A DNA stretch of 64,000 bases from Eunapius fragilis (Eukaryota; Porifera; Demospongiae; Spongillida; Spongillidae). Positions 30,625 through 45,600 of this stretch are shown here, in pieces. Below the pieces are notes generated by a model, which ran no database searches, had not been told where the DNA came from, and saw only the letters and a program-made list of their open reading frames with translations. The position numbers were made by a program, and so were the translations under genes. The DNA lies in NCBI GenBank assembly GCA_963681505.1, contig OY811992.1, positions 620,001-684,000 on the forward strand, written 5' to 3'. Position 1 is the stretch's first letter. Each line of letters opens with the position of its first letter.

Positions 30625-33600
30625 TTGTCCCAATGAATTAATGCCAATTGGGCCAATTGGTTCCACGGGCCCAATTGGTGCGATTTGTCCCAATGAATTG
30701 ATGCCAATAGGGCCAATTGGTTCCATCGGCCCAATTGGCGCGATATTTCCTATTGATGCCAATTGGGCCAATTGGATCAACGGGGCTAATTGTTGCGATA
30801 TGTCCCAATGCATTGATGCCAATTGGGCGAATTGGTTCCATCGGCCCAAGTGGCGCGATATGTCCTATTGGTGCCAATTGGGCCCATTGGTTCCACGGGC
30901 CCAATTGGCGCGATATGTACTATGTATGCCAATTGGGCCAATTGGTTCCATCTGCCCAATTGGTGCGATATGTCCTATTGATGCCAATTGGGCCAATTGG
31001 TTCCACGGGCCCAATTGGCGCGATATGTACTATGTATGCCATTTGGGCCAATTGGTTCCACGGGCCCAATTGGTGCGATTTGTCCCAATGAATTGATGCC
31101 AATTGGGCCAATTGGTTCCATCGGCCCAATTGGCGCGATATGTACTATGTATGCCAATTGGGCCAATTGGTTCCATGGGCCCAATTGGAGCGATATGTCT
31201 CAATCAATTATTGCCAATTGGGCCTATTGGTTGTATCCGCCGAATTGGCGCGATATGTCCTATTGATGCCAATTGGCCCAATTGGTTCCCCGGGCCAATT
31301 GGTGGGATATGTCCCAATGAATTGATGCCCATTGGGCCAATTGGTTCCATCGGCCCAATTGGCGCGATATGTCCTATTGATGCCAATTGGGCCAATTGGT
31401 TCCACGGGCCCAATTGGTGCGATATGTACTATGTATGCCAATTGGGCCAATTGGTTCCACGGGCCCAATTAGTGCGATATGTCTTAATGAATTATGGACA
31501 ATTGGGCCAATTGGTTCCATCGGCCCAATTGGCGCGATATGTACTATATACGCCAATTGGGCCAATTGGTTCCACGGGCCCAATTGGTGCGAATTGTCAA
31601 AATGAATTGATGCCAATTGGGCCAATTGGTTCCACCGGCACAATTGGCGCGATATGTCCTATTAATGCCAATTGGGCCAATTGGTTCCACGGGCCCAATT
31701 GCCGCGATATGTTCAATGTATGCCAATTGGGCCAATTGGTTCCACGGGCCCAATTGGTGCGATTTGTACCAATGAATTGATGACAATTGGGCCAATTGGT
31801 TCCATCGGCCCAATTGGCGCGATATGTCCTATTGATGCCAATTGGGCCAATTGGATCAACGGGGCTAATTGGTGCGATATGTCCCAATGAGTTGAAGCCA
31901 ATTGGGCCAATTGGTTCCATCGGCCCATTGGCGTGATATTTCCTATTGTTGCCAATTGGGCAAATTGGTTCCACGGGCCCATTTGGTGCGATATGGCCCA
32001 ATAAATAAAGCCAATTGGGCCAATTGGTTCCATCGGCCCAATTGGCGCGAAATGTACTATTCATGCCAATTGGACCAATTAGTTCCATCGGCCCAATTTG
32101 CGCGATATGTATTACGTATGCCAATTGGGCCATTTGGTTCCACGGGCCCAATTGGTGCGTTATGTCCCAATAAATAAATGCCAATTGGGCCAATTCGTTC
32201 CATCGGCCCAATAGGCGCGAAATTTACTATTCATGCCAATTGGGCCAATTGGTTCCACGGCCCCAATTGGCGCGATATGTACTACGTATGCCAATTGGGC
32301 CATTTGGTTCCACGGGCCCAATTGGTGCGATATGTCGCAATGAATTAATGCCAATTGGGCCAATTGGTTCCACGTGCCCAATTGGTGCGATTTGTCCCAA
32401 TGAATTGATGCCAATTGTGCCAATTGGTTCCATCGGCCCAATTGGCGCGATATGTCCTATTGATGCCAATTGGGCCAATTGGATCAAGGGGGCTAATTGG
32501 TGCGATATGTACCAATGAATTGATGCCAATTGGGCCAATTGGTTCCATCGGCCCAATTGGCGCGATATGTCCTATTGGTGCCAATTGGGCCAATTGGTTC
32601 CACGGGCCTAATTGGTGCGAATTGTCAAAATGAATTGATGCCAATTGGGCCAATTGGTTCCATCGGCCCAATTGGCGCGATATGTCCTATTGATGCCAAT
32701 TAGGCCAATTGGTTCCACGGGCCCAATTGGCGCGATATGTACTATGTATGCCAATTGGGCCAATTGGTTCCACGGACCCAATTGGTGCGATTTGTCCCAA
32801 TGAATTGATGACAATTGGGCCAATTGGTTCCATCGGCCCAATTTGCGCGATATGTCCTATTGATGCCAATTGGAACAATTGGATCAACGGGGCAAATTGG
32901 TGCGATATGTCCCAATGAATTGATGCCAATTGGGCCAATTGGTTCCATCGGCCCAATTGGCGCGATATGTCCTATTGATGCCGATTGGGCCAATTGGTTC
33001 CGCGGGCCCAATTGGCGCGATATATACTATGCATACCAATTGGGCCAATTGGTTCCACGGTCCAAATTGGAGCGATATGTCTCAATGAATTATTGCCAAT
33101 TGGGCCAATTGGTTCCATGGGCCCAACTGGCGCGATAAGTAATATTTATGCCAATTGGGCCAATTTTTTCCACGAGCCCAATTGGTGCGATATGTCGCAA
33201 TGAATTAATGCCAATTGGGCCAATTGGTTCCACGTGCCCAATTGGTGCGATTTGTCCCAATGAATTGATGCCAATTGGGCCAATTGGTTCCATCGGCCCA
33301 ATTGGCGCGATTTGTCCTATTGATGCCAATTGGGCCAATTTTTTCCACGGGCCCAATTGTTGCGATATGTACTATGTATGTCAATTGGGCCAATTGGTTC
33401 CACGGGCTCAATTGGTACGATATGTCTCAATGAATTAATGCCAATTGGGCCAATTCGTTCCATCGGCCCAATTGGCGCTATATGTCCTATTGATGCCTAT
33501 TGGGCAAATTAGTTCCACGGGCCCAATTGGCGCGATATGTTCTATGTATTCCAATTGGGCCAATTGGTTCCACGGACCCAATTGGTGCGATTTGTCCCAA

Positions 33601-36600
33601 TGAATTGATGCCAATTGGGCCAATTGGTTCCATCGGCCCAATTGGCGCGATAAGTCCTATTGATGCCAGTTGGGACAATTGGATCAACGGGGCTAATTGG
33701 TGCGATATGTTCCAACGAATTGATGCCAATTGTGCCAATTGGTTCCATGGGCCCAATTGGTGCGATATGTTTTAATGAATTATTGCCAATTAGGCCAATT
33801 GGTTCCATCGGCCCAAATGGCGAGATATGTACAATTTATGCCAATTGAGCCAATTGGTTCCACGGGCCCAATTGGCGCGATATGTACTATGTATGAAATT
33901 GGGCCAATTGGTTCCACGGGCCCAATTGGTGCGATTTGTCCCAATGAATTGATGACAATTGGGCCAATTGGTTCCATCGGCCCAATTGGCGCGATATGTC
34001 CTATTGATGCCAATTGGGCCAATTGGATCAACGGGGCTAATTGGTGCGATATGTCCCAATGGATTGATGCCAATTGGGCCAATTGGTTCCATCGGCCCAA
34101 TTCGCGCGATATGTAATATTTATGCCAATTGGGCCGATTGGTTCCACGGGCCTATTTGGAGCGATATGTACCAATGAATTGATGCCATTTGGGCCAATTG
34201 GTTCATTCGGCCCAATTGGCGAGATATGTACTATTTATGCCAATTGGGCCAATTGGTTCCACGGGCCCAATTGGCGCGATATGTACTATGTATGCCAATT
34301 GGGCCTATTGGTTCCACGGGCCCAATTGGAGCGATATGTCTCAATGAATTATTGCCAATTGGGCCAATTAGTTCCATCGGCCCAATTGGCGCGATATGTA
34401 CTATTTATGCCAATTGGGCCAATTGGTTCCACGGGCCCAATAGGTGTGATTTGTCCCAATGAATTGATGCCAATTGGGCCAATTGGTTCCATCGGCCCAA
34501 TTGGCGCGATATTTTCTATTGTTGCCAATTGGGCCAATAGGTTCCACGGGCCCAATTGGTGCGATTTGTCCCAAAGAATTGATGACAATTGGGCCAATTG
34601 GTTCCATCGGCCCAATTGGCGCGATATGTCCTATTGATGCCAATTTGGCCAATTGGATCAACGGGGCAAATTGGTGCGATGTGTACCAATAAATTGATGC
34701 CAATTGGGCCAATTGGTTCCATCCGCCCAATTGGCGCGATATGTTCTATAGATGCCGATTGGGCCAATTGGTTCCACGGGCCCAATTGGCGCGATATGTA
34801 CTATGTATGCCAATTGGGCCAATTGGTTCCACGGTCCCAATTGGAGAGATATGTCTCAATGAATTATTGCCAATTGGGCCAATTGGTACTATCGGCCCAA
34901 TTGGCGCGATATGTTATATTTATGCCAATTGGGCCAATTGGTTCCACGGGCCTGTTTGGAGCGATATGTACCAATGAATTTAAGCCAATTGGGCCAATTG
35001 GTTCCATCGGCCCAATTGGCGCGATATGTCCTATTGATGCCAATTGGGCCAATTGGTTCCACGGGCCCAATTGCCGCAATATGTACTATGTATGCCAATT
35101 GGGCCAATTGGTTCCACGGGCCCAATTGGTGCGATATGTCTTAATGAATTATTGCCAATTGGGCCAATTGGTTCCATCGGCCCAATTGGCGAGATATGTA
35201 CTATTTATGCCAATTGGGCCAATTGGTTCCACAGGCCCAATTGGCGCGATATGTACTATGTATGCCAATTGGGCCAATTGGTTCCACGGTCCCAATTGGT
35301 GCGATTTGTCCCAATGAATTGATGACAATTGGGCCAATTGGTTCAATCGGCCCAATTCGCGCGATAGGTCGTATTGATGCCAGTTGGGCCAATTGGATCA
35401 GCGGGGCTAATTGGTGCGATATGTTCCAATGAATTGATGCCAATTGGGCCAATTGGTTCCATCGGCCCAAATGGCGCAATATGTCCTATTGATGCCAATT
35501 GGGCCAATTGGTTCCACGGGCCCAATTGGCGCGATATGTACTATGTATGCCAATTGGGCCAATTGGTTCCACGGTCCCAATTGGAGCGATATGTCTCAAT
35601 GAATTATTGCCAATTGGGCCAATTGGTTCCATCGGCCCACTTGGCGCGATATGTAATATTTATGCCAATTGGGCCAATTGGTTCCACGGGCCTATTTGGA
35701 GCGATATGTACCAATGAATTGATGCCATTTGGGCCAATTGGTTCCATCGGCCCAATTGGCGAGATTTGTACTATTTATGCCAATTGGGCCAATTGGTTCC
35801 ACGGGCCCAATTGGCGCGATATGTACTATGTATGCCAATTGGGCCAATTGGTTCCACGGGCCCAATTGGTGCAATTTGTCCCAATGAATTGATGACTATT
35901 GGGCCAATTGGTTCCATCGGCCCAATTGGCGCGATAGGTCCTATTGATGCCAATTGGGCCAATTGGATCAACGGGGCAAATTGATGCGATATGTCTCAAA
36001 GAATTGATGCCAATTGGGCCAATTGGTTCCATCGGCCCAATTGGCGCGATATGTCCTATTGATGCCAATTTGGCCAATTGGATCAACGGGGCAAATTGGT
36101 GCGATATGTACCAATGAATTGATGCCAATTGGGCCAATTGGTTCCATCGGCCCAATTGGCGCGATATGTTCTATAGATGCCGATTGGGCCAATTGGTTCC
36201 ACGGGCCCAATTGGCGCGATATGTACTATGTATGCCAATTGGGCCAATTGGTTCCACGGTCCCAATTGCAGCGATATGTCTCAATGAATTATTGCCAATT
36301 GGGCCAATTGGTTCTATCGGCCCAATTGGCGCTATATGTTATATTTATGCCAATTGGGCCAATTGGTTCCACGGGCCTGTTTGGAGCGATATGTAGTAAT
36401 GAATTTAAGCCAATTGGGCCAATTGGTTCCATCGGCCCAATTGGCGCGATATGTCCTATTGATGCCAATTGGGCCAATTGGTTCCACGGGCCCAATTGGC
36501 GCGATATGTACTATGTATGCCAATTGGGCCAATTGGTTCCACGGGCCCAATTGGTGCGATTTGTCCCAATGAATTGATGACAATTGGGCCAATTGGTTCC

Positions 36601-39600
36601 ATCGGCCCAATTCGCGCGATAAGTCGTATTGATGCCAGTTGGGCCAATTGGATCAACGGGGCTAATTGGTGCGATATGTTCCAATGAATTGATGCCAATT
36701 GGGCCAATTTGTTCCATCGGCCCAAATGGCGCAATATGTCCTATTGATGCCAATTGGGCCAATTGGTTCCACAGGCCCAATTGGCGCGATATGTACTATG
36801 TATGCCAATTGGGCCAATTGGTTCCACGGTCCCAATTGGAGCGATATGTCTCAATGAATTATTTCCAATTGGGCCAATTCGTTCCATCGGACCAATTGGC
36901 GCGATATGTAATATTTATGCCAATTGGGTCAATTGGTTCCACGGGCCTATTTGGAGCGATATGTACCAATGAATTGATGCCATTTGGGCCAATTGGTTCC
37001 ATCGGCCCAATTGGCGAGATATGTACTATTTTTGCCAATTGGGCCAATTGGTTCCACGGGCCCAATTGGCGCGATATGTACTATGTATGCCAATTGGGCC
37101 TATTGGTTCCACGGGCCCAATTGGAGCGATATGTCTCAATGAATTATTGCCAATTGGGCCAATTAGTTCCATCGGCCCAATTGGCGCGATATGTACTATT
37201 TATGCCAATTGGGCCAATTGGTTCCACGGGCCCAATAGGTGTGATTTGTCCCAATGAATTGATGCCAATTGGGCCAATTGGTTCCATCGGCCCAATTGGC
37301 GCGATATTTTCTATTGTTGCCAATTGGGCCAATAGGTTCCACGGGCCCATTTGGTGCGATTTGTCCCAAATAATTGATGACAATTGGGCCAATTGGTTCC
37401 ATCTGCCCAATTGGCACGATATGTTATATTTATGCCATTTGGGCCAATTGGTTCCACGGGCCTGTTTGGAGCGATATGTACCAATGAATTTAAGCCAATT
37501 GGGCCAATTGGTTCCATCGGCCCAATTGGCGCGATATGTTATATTTATGCCAATTGGGCCAATTGGTTCCACGGGCCTGTTTGGAGCGATACGTACCAAT
37601 GAATTTAAGCCAATTGGGCCAATTGGTTCCACAGGCCCAATTGGCGCGATATGTACTATGTATGCCAATTGGGACAATTGGTTCCACGGTCCCAATTGGA
37701 GCGATATGTCTCAATGAATTATTGCCAATTGGGCCAATTGGTTCCATCGGCCCAATTGGCGCGATATGTTATATTTATGCCAATTAGGCCAATTGGTTCC
37801 ACGGGCCAGTTTGGAGCGATATGTACCAATGAATTGATGCCATTTGGGCCAATTGGTTCCATCGGCCCAATTGGCGAGATATGTACTATTTATGCCAATT
37901 CGGCCAATTGGTTCCACGGGCCCAATTGGCGCGATATGTACTATGTATGCCAATTGGGCCTATTGGTTCCACGGGCCCAATTGGAGCGATATGTCTCAAT
38001 GAATTATTGCCAATTGGGCCAATTAGTTCCATCGGCCCAATTGGCGCGATATTTTCTATTGTTGCCAATTGGGCCAATAGGTTCCACAGGCCCAATTGGT
38101 GCGATTTGTCCCAAAGAATTGATGACAATTGGGCCAATTGGTTCCATCGGCCCAATTGGCGCGATATGTTATATTTATGCCAATTGGGTCAATTGGTTCC
38201 ACGGGCCTGTTTGGAGCGATATGTACCAATGAATTTAAGCCAATTGGGCCAATTGGTTCCATCGGCCCAATTGGCGCGATATGTTATATTTATGCCAATT
38301 GGGCCAATTGGTTCCACGGACCCAATTGGTGCGATATGTCTTAATGAATTATTGCCAATTGGGCCAATTGGTTCCATCGGCCCAATTGGCGAGATATGTA
38401 CTATTTATGCCAATTGGGCCAATTGGTTCCACGGGCCCAATTGGCGCGATATGTACTATGTATGCCAATTGGGCCAATTGGTTCCACGGGCCCAATTGGT
38501 GCGATATGTCCCAATGAATTGATGACAATTGGGCCAATTGGTTCCATCGGCCCAATTCGCACGATAAGTCGTATTGATGCCAGTTGGGCCAATTGGATCA
38601 ACGGGGCTAATTGGTGCGATATGTTCCAATTAATTGATGCCAATTGGGCCAATTGGTTCCATCGGCCCAAATGGCGCAATATGTCCTATTGATGCCAATT
38701 GGGCCAATTGGTTCCACAGGCCCAATTGGCGCGATATGTACTATGTATGCCAATTGGGCCAATTGGTTCCACGGTCCCAATTGGAGCGATATGTCTCAAT
38801 GAATTATTGCCAATTGGGCCAATTGGTTCCATCGGCCCAATTGGTGCGATATGTACTATGTATGCCAATTGGGCCAATTGGTTCCACGGGCCCAATTGGT
38901 GCGATATGTCCCAATGAATTGATGACAATTGGGCCAATTGGTTCCATCGGCCCAATTCGCACGATAAGTCGTATTGATGCCAGTTGGGCCAATTGGATCA
39001 ACGGGGCTAATTGGTGCGATATGTTCCAATGAATTGATGCCAATTGGGCCAATTGGTTCCATCGGCCCAAATGGCGCAATATGTCCTATTGATGCCAATT
39101 GGGCCAATTGGTTCCACAGGCCCAATTGGCGCGATATGTACTATGTATGCCAATTGGGCCAATTGGTTCCACGGTCCCAATTGGAGCGATATGTCTCAAT
39201 GAATTATTGCCAATTGGGCCAATTGGTTCCATCGGCCCAATTGGTGCGATATGTAATATTTATGCCAATTGGGCCAATTGGTTCCACGGGCCCAATTGGC
39301 GCGATATGTACTATGTATGCCAATTGGGCCAATTAATTCCACGGTCCCAATTGGAGCGATATGTCTCAATGAATTATTGCCAATTGGGCCAATTGGTTCC
39401 ATCGGCCCAATTGGTGCGATATGTAATATTTATGCCAATTGGGCCAATTGGTTCCACAGGCCTATTTGGAGCGATATGTACCAATGAATTGATGCCATTT
39501 GGGCCAATTGGTTCATTCGGCCCAATTGGCGAGATATGTACTATTTATGCCAATTGGGCCAATTGGTTCCACGGGCCCAATTGGCGCGATATGTACTATG

Positions 39601-42600
39601 TATGCCAATTGGGCCTATTGGTTCCACGGGCCCAATTGGAGCGATATGTCTCAATAAATTATTGCCAATTGGGCCAATTAGTTCCATCGGCCCCATTGGC
39701 GCGATATGTACTATTTATGCCAATTGGGCCAATTGGTTCCACGGGCCCAATAGGTGTGATTTGTCCCAATGAATTGATGCCAATTGGGCCAATTGGTTCC
39801 ATCGGCCCAATTGGCGCGATATTTTCTATTGTTGCCAATTGGGCCAATAGGTTCCACGGGCCCAATTGGTGCGATTTGTCCCAAAGAATTGATGACAATT
39901 GGGCCAATTGGTTCCATCGGCCCAATTGGCGCGATATGTCCTATTGATGCCAATTTGGCCAATTGGATCAACGGGGCAAATTGGTGCGATATGTACCAAT
40001 GAATTGATGCCAATTGGGCCAATTGGTTCCATCCGCCCAATTGGCGCGATATGTTCTATAGATGCCGATTGGGCCAATTGGTTCCACGGGCCCAATTGGC
40101 GCGATATGTACTATGTATGCCAATTGGGCCAATTGGTTCCACGGTCCCAATTGGAGCGATATGTCTCAATGAATTATTGCCAATTGGGCCAATTGGTTCT
40201 ATCGGCCCAATTGGCGCGATATGTAATATTTATGCCAATTGGGCCAATTGGTTCCACGGGCCTGTTTGGAGCGATATGTACCAATGAATTTAAGCCAATT
40301 GGGCCAATTGGTTCCATCGGCCCAATTGGCGCGATATGTCCTATTGATGCCAATTGGGCCAATTGGTTCCACGGGCCCAATTGCCGCGATATGTACTATG
40401 TATGCCAATTGGGCCAATTGGTTCCACGGGCCCAATTGGTGCGATATGTCTTAATGAATTATTGCCAATTGGGCCAATTGGTTCCATCGGCCCAATTGGC
40501 GAGATATGTACTATTTATGCCAATTGGGCCAATTGGTTCCACGGGCCCAATTGGCGCGATATGTACTATGTATGCCAATTGGGCCAATTGGTTCCACGGG
40601 CCCAATTGGTGCGATTTGTCTCAATGAATTGATGACAATTGGGCCAATTGGTTCCATCGGCCCAATTCGCGCGATAAGTCGTATTGATGCCAGTTGGGCC
40701 AATTGGATCAACGGGGCTAATTGGTGCGATATGTTCCAATGAATTGATGCCAATTGGGCCAATTGGTTGATGGGGCCCAAATGGCGCAATATGTCCTATT
40801 GATGCCAATTGGGCCAATTTGTTCCACGGGCCCAATTGGCACGATATGTACTATGTATGCCAATTGGGCCAATTGGTTCCACGGTCCCAATTGGAGCGAT
40901 ATGTCTCAATGAATTATTGCCAATTGGGCCAATTGGTTCCATCGGCCCAATTGGCGCGATATGTAATATTTATGCCAATTGGGCCAATTGGTTCCACGGG
41001 TCTATTTGGAGCGATATGTACCAATGAATTGATGCCATTTGGGCCAATTGGTTCCATCGGCCCAATTGGCGAGATTTGTACTATTTATGCCCATTGGGCC
41101 AATTGGTTCCACGGGCCCAATTGGCGCGATATGCACTATGTATGCCAATTGGGCCAATTGGTTCCACGGGCCCAATTGGTGCAATTTGTCCCAATGAATT
41201 GATGACAATTGGGCCATTTAGTTCCATCGGCCCAATTGGCGCGATAGGTCCTATTGATGCCAATTGGGCCAATTGGATCAACGGGGCAAATTGGTGCGAT
41301 ATGTCTCAAAGAATTGATGACAATTGGGCCAATTGGTTCCATCGGCCCAATTGGCGCGATATGTCCTATTGATGCCAATTTGGCCAATTGGATCAACGGG
41401 GCACATTGGTGCGATATGAACCAATGAATTGATGACAATTGGGCCAATTGGTTCCATCGGCCCAATTGGCGCGATATGTACTATGTATGCCAATTGGGCC
41501 AATTGGTTCCACGGTACCAATTGGAGCGATATGTCTCAATGAATTATTGCCAGTTGGGCCAATCGGTTCCATCGGCCCAATTGGCGCGATATGTTATATT
41601 TATGCCAATTGGGCCAATTGGTTGCACGGGCCTGTTTGGAGCGATATGTACCAATGAATTGATGCCAATTGGGCCAATTGGTTGCATCGGCCCAGTTGGC
41701 GCGATATGTACTATTTATGCCAATAGGGCCAATTGGTTCCACGGGCCCAATTGGTGCGATATATCTCAATGATTTATTGCCAATTGGGCCAATTGGTTCC
41801 ATCGGCCCAATTGGCGCGATATTTCCTATATTTGTCAATTGGGCCAATTGGCTCCACAGGCCCAATTGCTGCGATATGTACCAATGAATTGATTCTAATT
41901 GGGCCAATTGATTCCACGGGCCCAATTGGTGCGATATGTCCCTATGAGTTAATGCCAATTGGGCCAATTGGTTCCATCCGCCCAATTGGCGCGATATGTA
42001 CTATTTATGCTAATTGGGCCAATTTGTTCCCCGGGCCAATTGGTGCGATATGTCCCAATGAATTGATGCCAATTGGGCCAACTGGTTCCATCGGCCCAAT
42101 TGGCGCGATATGTCCTATTGATGCCAATTGGGCCAATTGGTTCCACGGGCCCAATTGCCGCGATATGTACTATGTATGCCAAATGGGCCAATTGGTTCCA
42201 CGGGCCCAATTGGTGCGATATGTCTTAATGAATTATGGACAATTGGGCCAATTGGTTCCATCGGCCCAATTGGCGCGATATGTACTATATACGCCAATTG
42301 GGCCAATTGGTTCCTCGGGCCCAATTTGTGGGATTTGTCAAAATGAATTGATGCCAATTGGGCCAATTGGTTCCACCGGCCCAATTGGCGCGATATGTCC
42401 TATTAATGCCAATTGGGCCAATTGGTTCCACGGGCCCATTTGCCGCGATATGTACTATGTATGCCAATTGGGCCAGTTGGTTCCACGGGCCCAATTGGTG
42501 CGATTTGTCCCAATAAATTGATGACAATTGGGCCAATTGGTTCCATCGGCCCAATTGGCCCGATATGTCCTATTGATGCCAATTGGGCCAATTGGATCAA

Positions 42601-45600
42601 CGGGGCAAATTGGTGCGATATGTCCCAATGAACTGATGCCAAATGGGCCAATTTGTTCCATCGGCCCAATTGGCGCGATATGTCCTATTGATGCCGATTG
42701 GGCCAATTGGATCAACGGGGCTAATTGGTGCTATATGTCCCAATGAATTGAAGCCAAGTCGGCCAATTGGTTCCACCGGCCCATTGGCGTGATATTTCCC
42801 ATTGTTGCCAATTGTGAAATTGGTTCCACGGGCCCATTTGGTGCGATATGGCCCAATAAACAAATGCCAATTGGGCCAATTGGTTCCATCGGCCGAATTG
42901 GCGCGAAATGTACTATTCATGCCAATTGGGCCAATTACTTCCATCGGCCCCAATTTGCACGATATGTACTACGTATGCCAATTGGGCCATTTGGTTCCAC
43001 GGGCCCAATTGGTGCGATATGTCCCAATGAATTAATGCCAATTGGGCCAATTGGTTCCACGGGCCCAATTGGTGCGATTTGTCCCAATGAATAGATGCCA
43101 ATTGGGCCAATTGGTTCCATCGGCCCAATTGGCGCGATATGTCCTATTGATGCCAATTGGGCCAATTGGATCAACGGGGCTAATTGTTGCGATATGTCCT
43201 CATGAATTGATGCCAATTGGGCCAATTGGTTCCATCGGCCCAATTGGCGCGATATGTCCTATTGGTGCCAATTGGGCCGATTGGTTCCACGGGCCCAATT
43301 GGCGCGATATGTACTATGTATGCCAATGGGGCCAATTGGTTCCATCGGCCCAATTGATGTGATATGTCCTATTGATGCCAATTGGGCCAATTGGTTCCAC
43401 GGGCCCAATTGGCGCGATATGTACTATGTATACCATTTGACCAATTGGTTCCACGGGCCCAATAGGTGCGATATGTCCTATTGATGCCAATTGGGCCAAT
43501 TGGTTCCACGGGCCCAAATGGTGCGATTTGTCCCAATGAATTGATGCCAATTGGGCTAATTGGTTCCATCGGCCCAATTGGGGCGATATGTACTACGTAT
43601 GCCAATTGGGCCAATTGGTTCCATGGGCCCAATTGGAGCGATATGTCTCAATCAATTATTGCCAATTAGGCCTATTGGTTGTATCGGCCGAATTGGCGCG
43701 ATATGTCCTATTGATGCCAATTGGGCCAATTGGTTCCCCGGGCCAATTGGTGGGATATGTCCCAATGAATTGATGCCAATTGGGCCAATTGGTTCCATCG
43801 GCCCAATTGGCGCGATATGTCCTATTGATGCCAATTGGGCCAATTGGTTCCACGGGCCCAATTGGCGCGATATGTACTATGTATGCCAATTGGGCCAATT
43901 GGTTCCACGGGCCCAATTGGTGTGATATGTCTTAATGAATTAATGCCAATTGGGCCAATTGGTTCCATCGGCCCAATTGGCGCGATATGTCCTATTGATG
44001 CCAATTGGGCCAATTGGTTCCCCGGGCCAATTGGTGGGATATGTCACAATGAATTGATGCCAATTGGGCCAATTGGTTCCATCGGCCCAATTGGCGCGAT
44101 ATGTCCTATTGATGCCAATTGGGCCAATTGGTTCCACGGGCCCAATTGGCGCGATATGTACTATGTATGCCAATTGGGCCAATTGGTTCCACGGGCCCAA
44201 TTGGTGCGATTTGTCCCAATGAATTGATGCCAATTGGGCCAATTGGTTCCATCGGCCCAATTGGCGCGATATGTCCTATTGATGCCAATTGGGCCAATTG
44301 GATCAACGGGGCTAATTGTTGCGATATGTCCCAATGAATTGATGCCAATTGGGCCAATTGGTTCCATCGGCCCAATTGGCGCGATATATCCTATTGGTGC
44401 CAATTGGGCCAATTGGTTCCACGGGCCCAATTGGCGCGATATGTACTATGTATGCCAATTGGGCCAATTGGTTCCATCGGCCCAATTGGTGCGATATGTC
44501 CTATTGATGCCAATTGGGCCAATTGGTTCCACGGGCCCAATTGGCGCGATATGTACTATGTATGCCAATTGGGCCAATTGGTTCCACGGGCCCAATTGGT
44601 GTGATATGTCTTAATGAATTAATGCCAATTGGGCCAATTGGTTCCACGGGCCCAATTGGTGCGATTTGTCCCAATGAATTGATGCCAATTGGGCCAATTG
44701 GTTCCATCGGCCCAATTGGCGCGATATGTCCTATTGATGCCAATTGGGCCAATTGGATCAACGGGGCTAATTGTTGCGATATGTCCCAATGAATTGATGC
44801 CAATTGGGCCAATTGGTTCCATCGGCCCAATTGGCGCGATATATCCTATTGGTGCCAATTGGGCCAATTGGTTCCACGGGCCCAATTGGCGCGATATGTA
44901 CTATGTATGCCAATTGGGCCAATTGGTTCCATCGGCCCAATTGGTGCGATATGTCCTATTGATGCCAATTGGGCCAATTGGTTCCACGGGCCCAATTGGC
45001 GCGATATGTACTATGTATGCCATTTGGGCCAATTGGTTTCACGGGCCCAATTGGTGCGATTTGTCCCAATGAATTGATGCCAATTGGGCCAATTGGTTCC
45101 ATCGGCCCAACTGGCGCGATATGTAATATTTATGCCAATTAGGCCAATTGGTTCCACGGGCCTGTTTGGAGCGATATGTACCACTGAATTGATGCCAGTT
45201 GGGTTAATTGGTTCCATCGGCCCAATTGGCGCGATATGTCCTATTGATGCCAATTGGGCCAATTTTTTCCACGGGCCCAATTGTTGCGATATGTACTATG
45301 TATGCCAATTGGGCCAATTGGATACACGGGTTCAATTGGTACGATATGTCTCAATGAATTAATGCCAATTGGGCCAATTCGTTCCATCGGCCCAATTGGC
45401 GCTATATGTCCTATTGATGCCTATTGGGCAAATTAGTTCCACGGGCCCAATTGGCGCGATATGTTCTATGTATTCCAATTGGGCCAATTGGTTCCACCGA
45501 CCCAATTGGTGCGATTTGTCCCCATGAATTGATGCCAATTGGGCCAATTGGTTCCATCGGCCCAATTGGCGCGATAAGTCCTATTGATGCCGGTTGGGCC

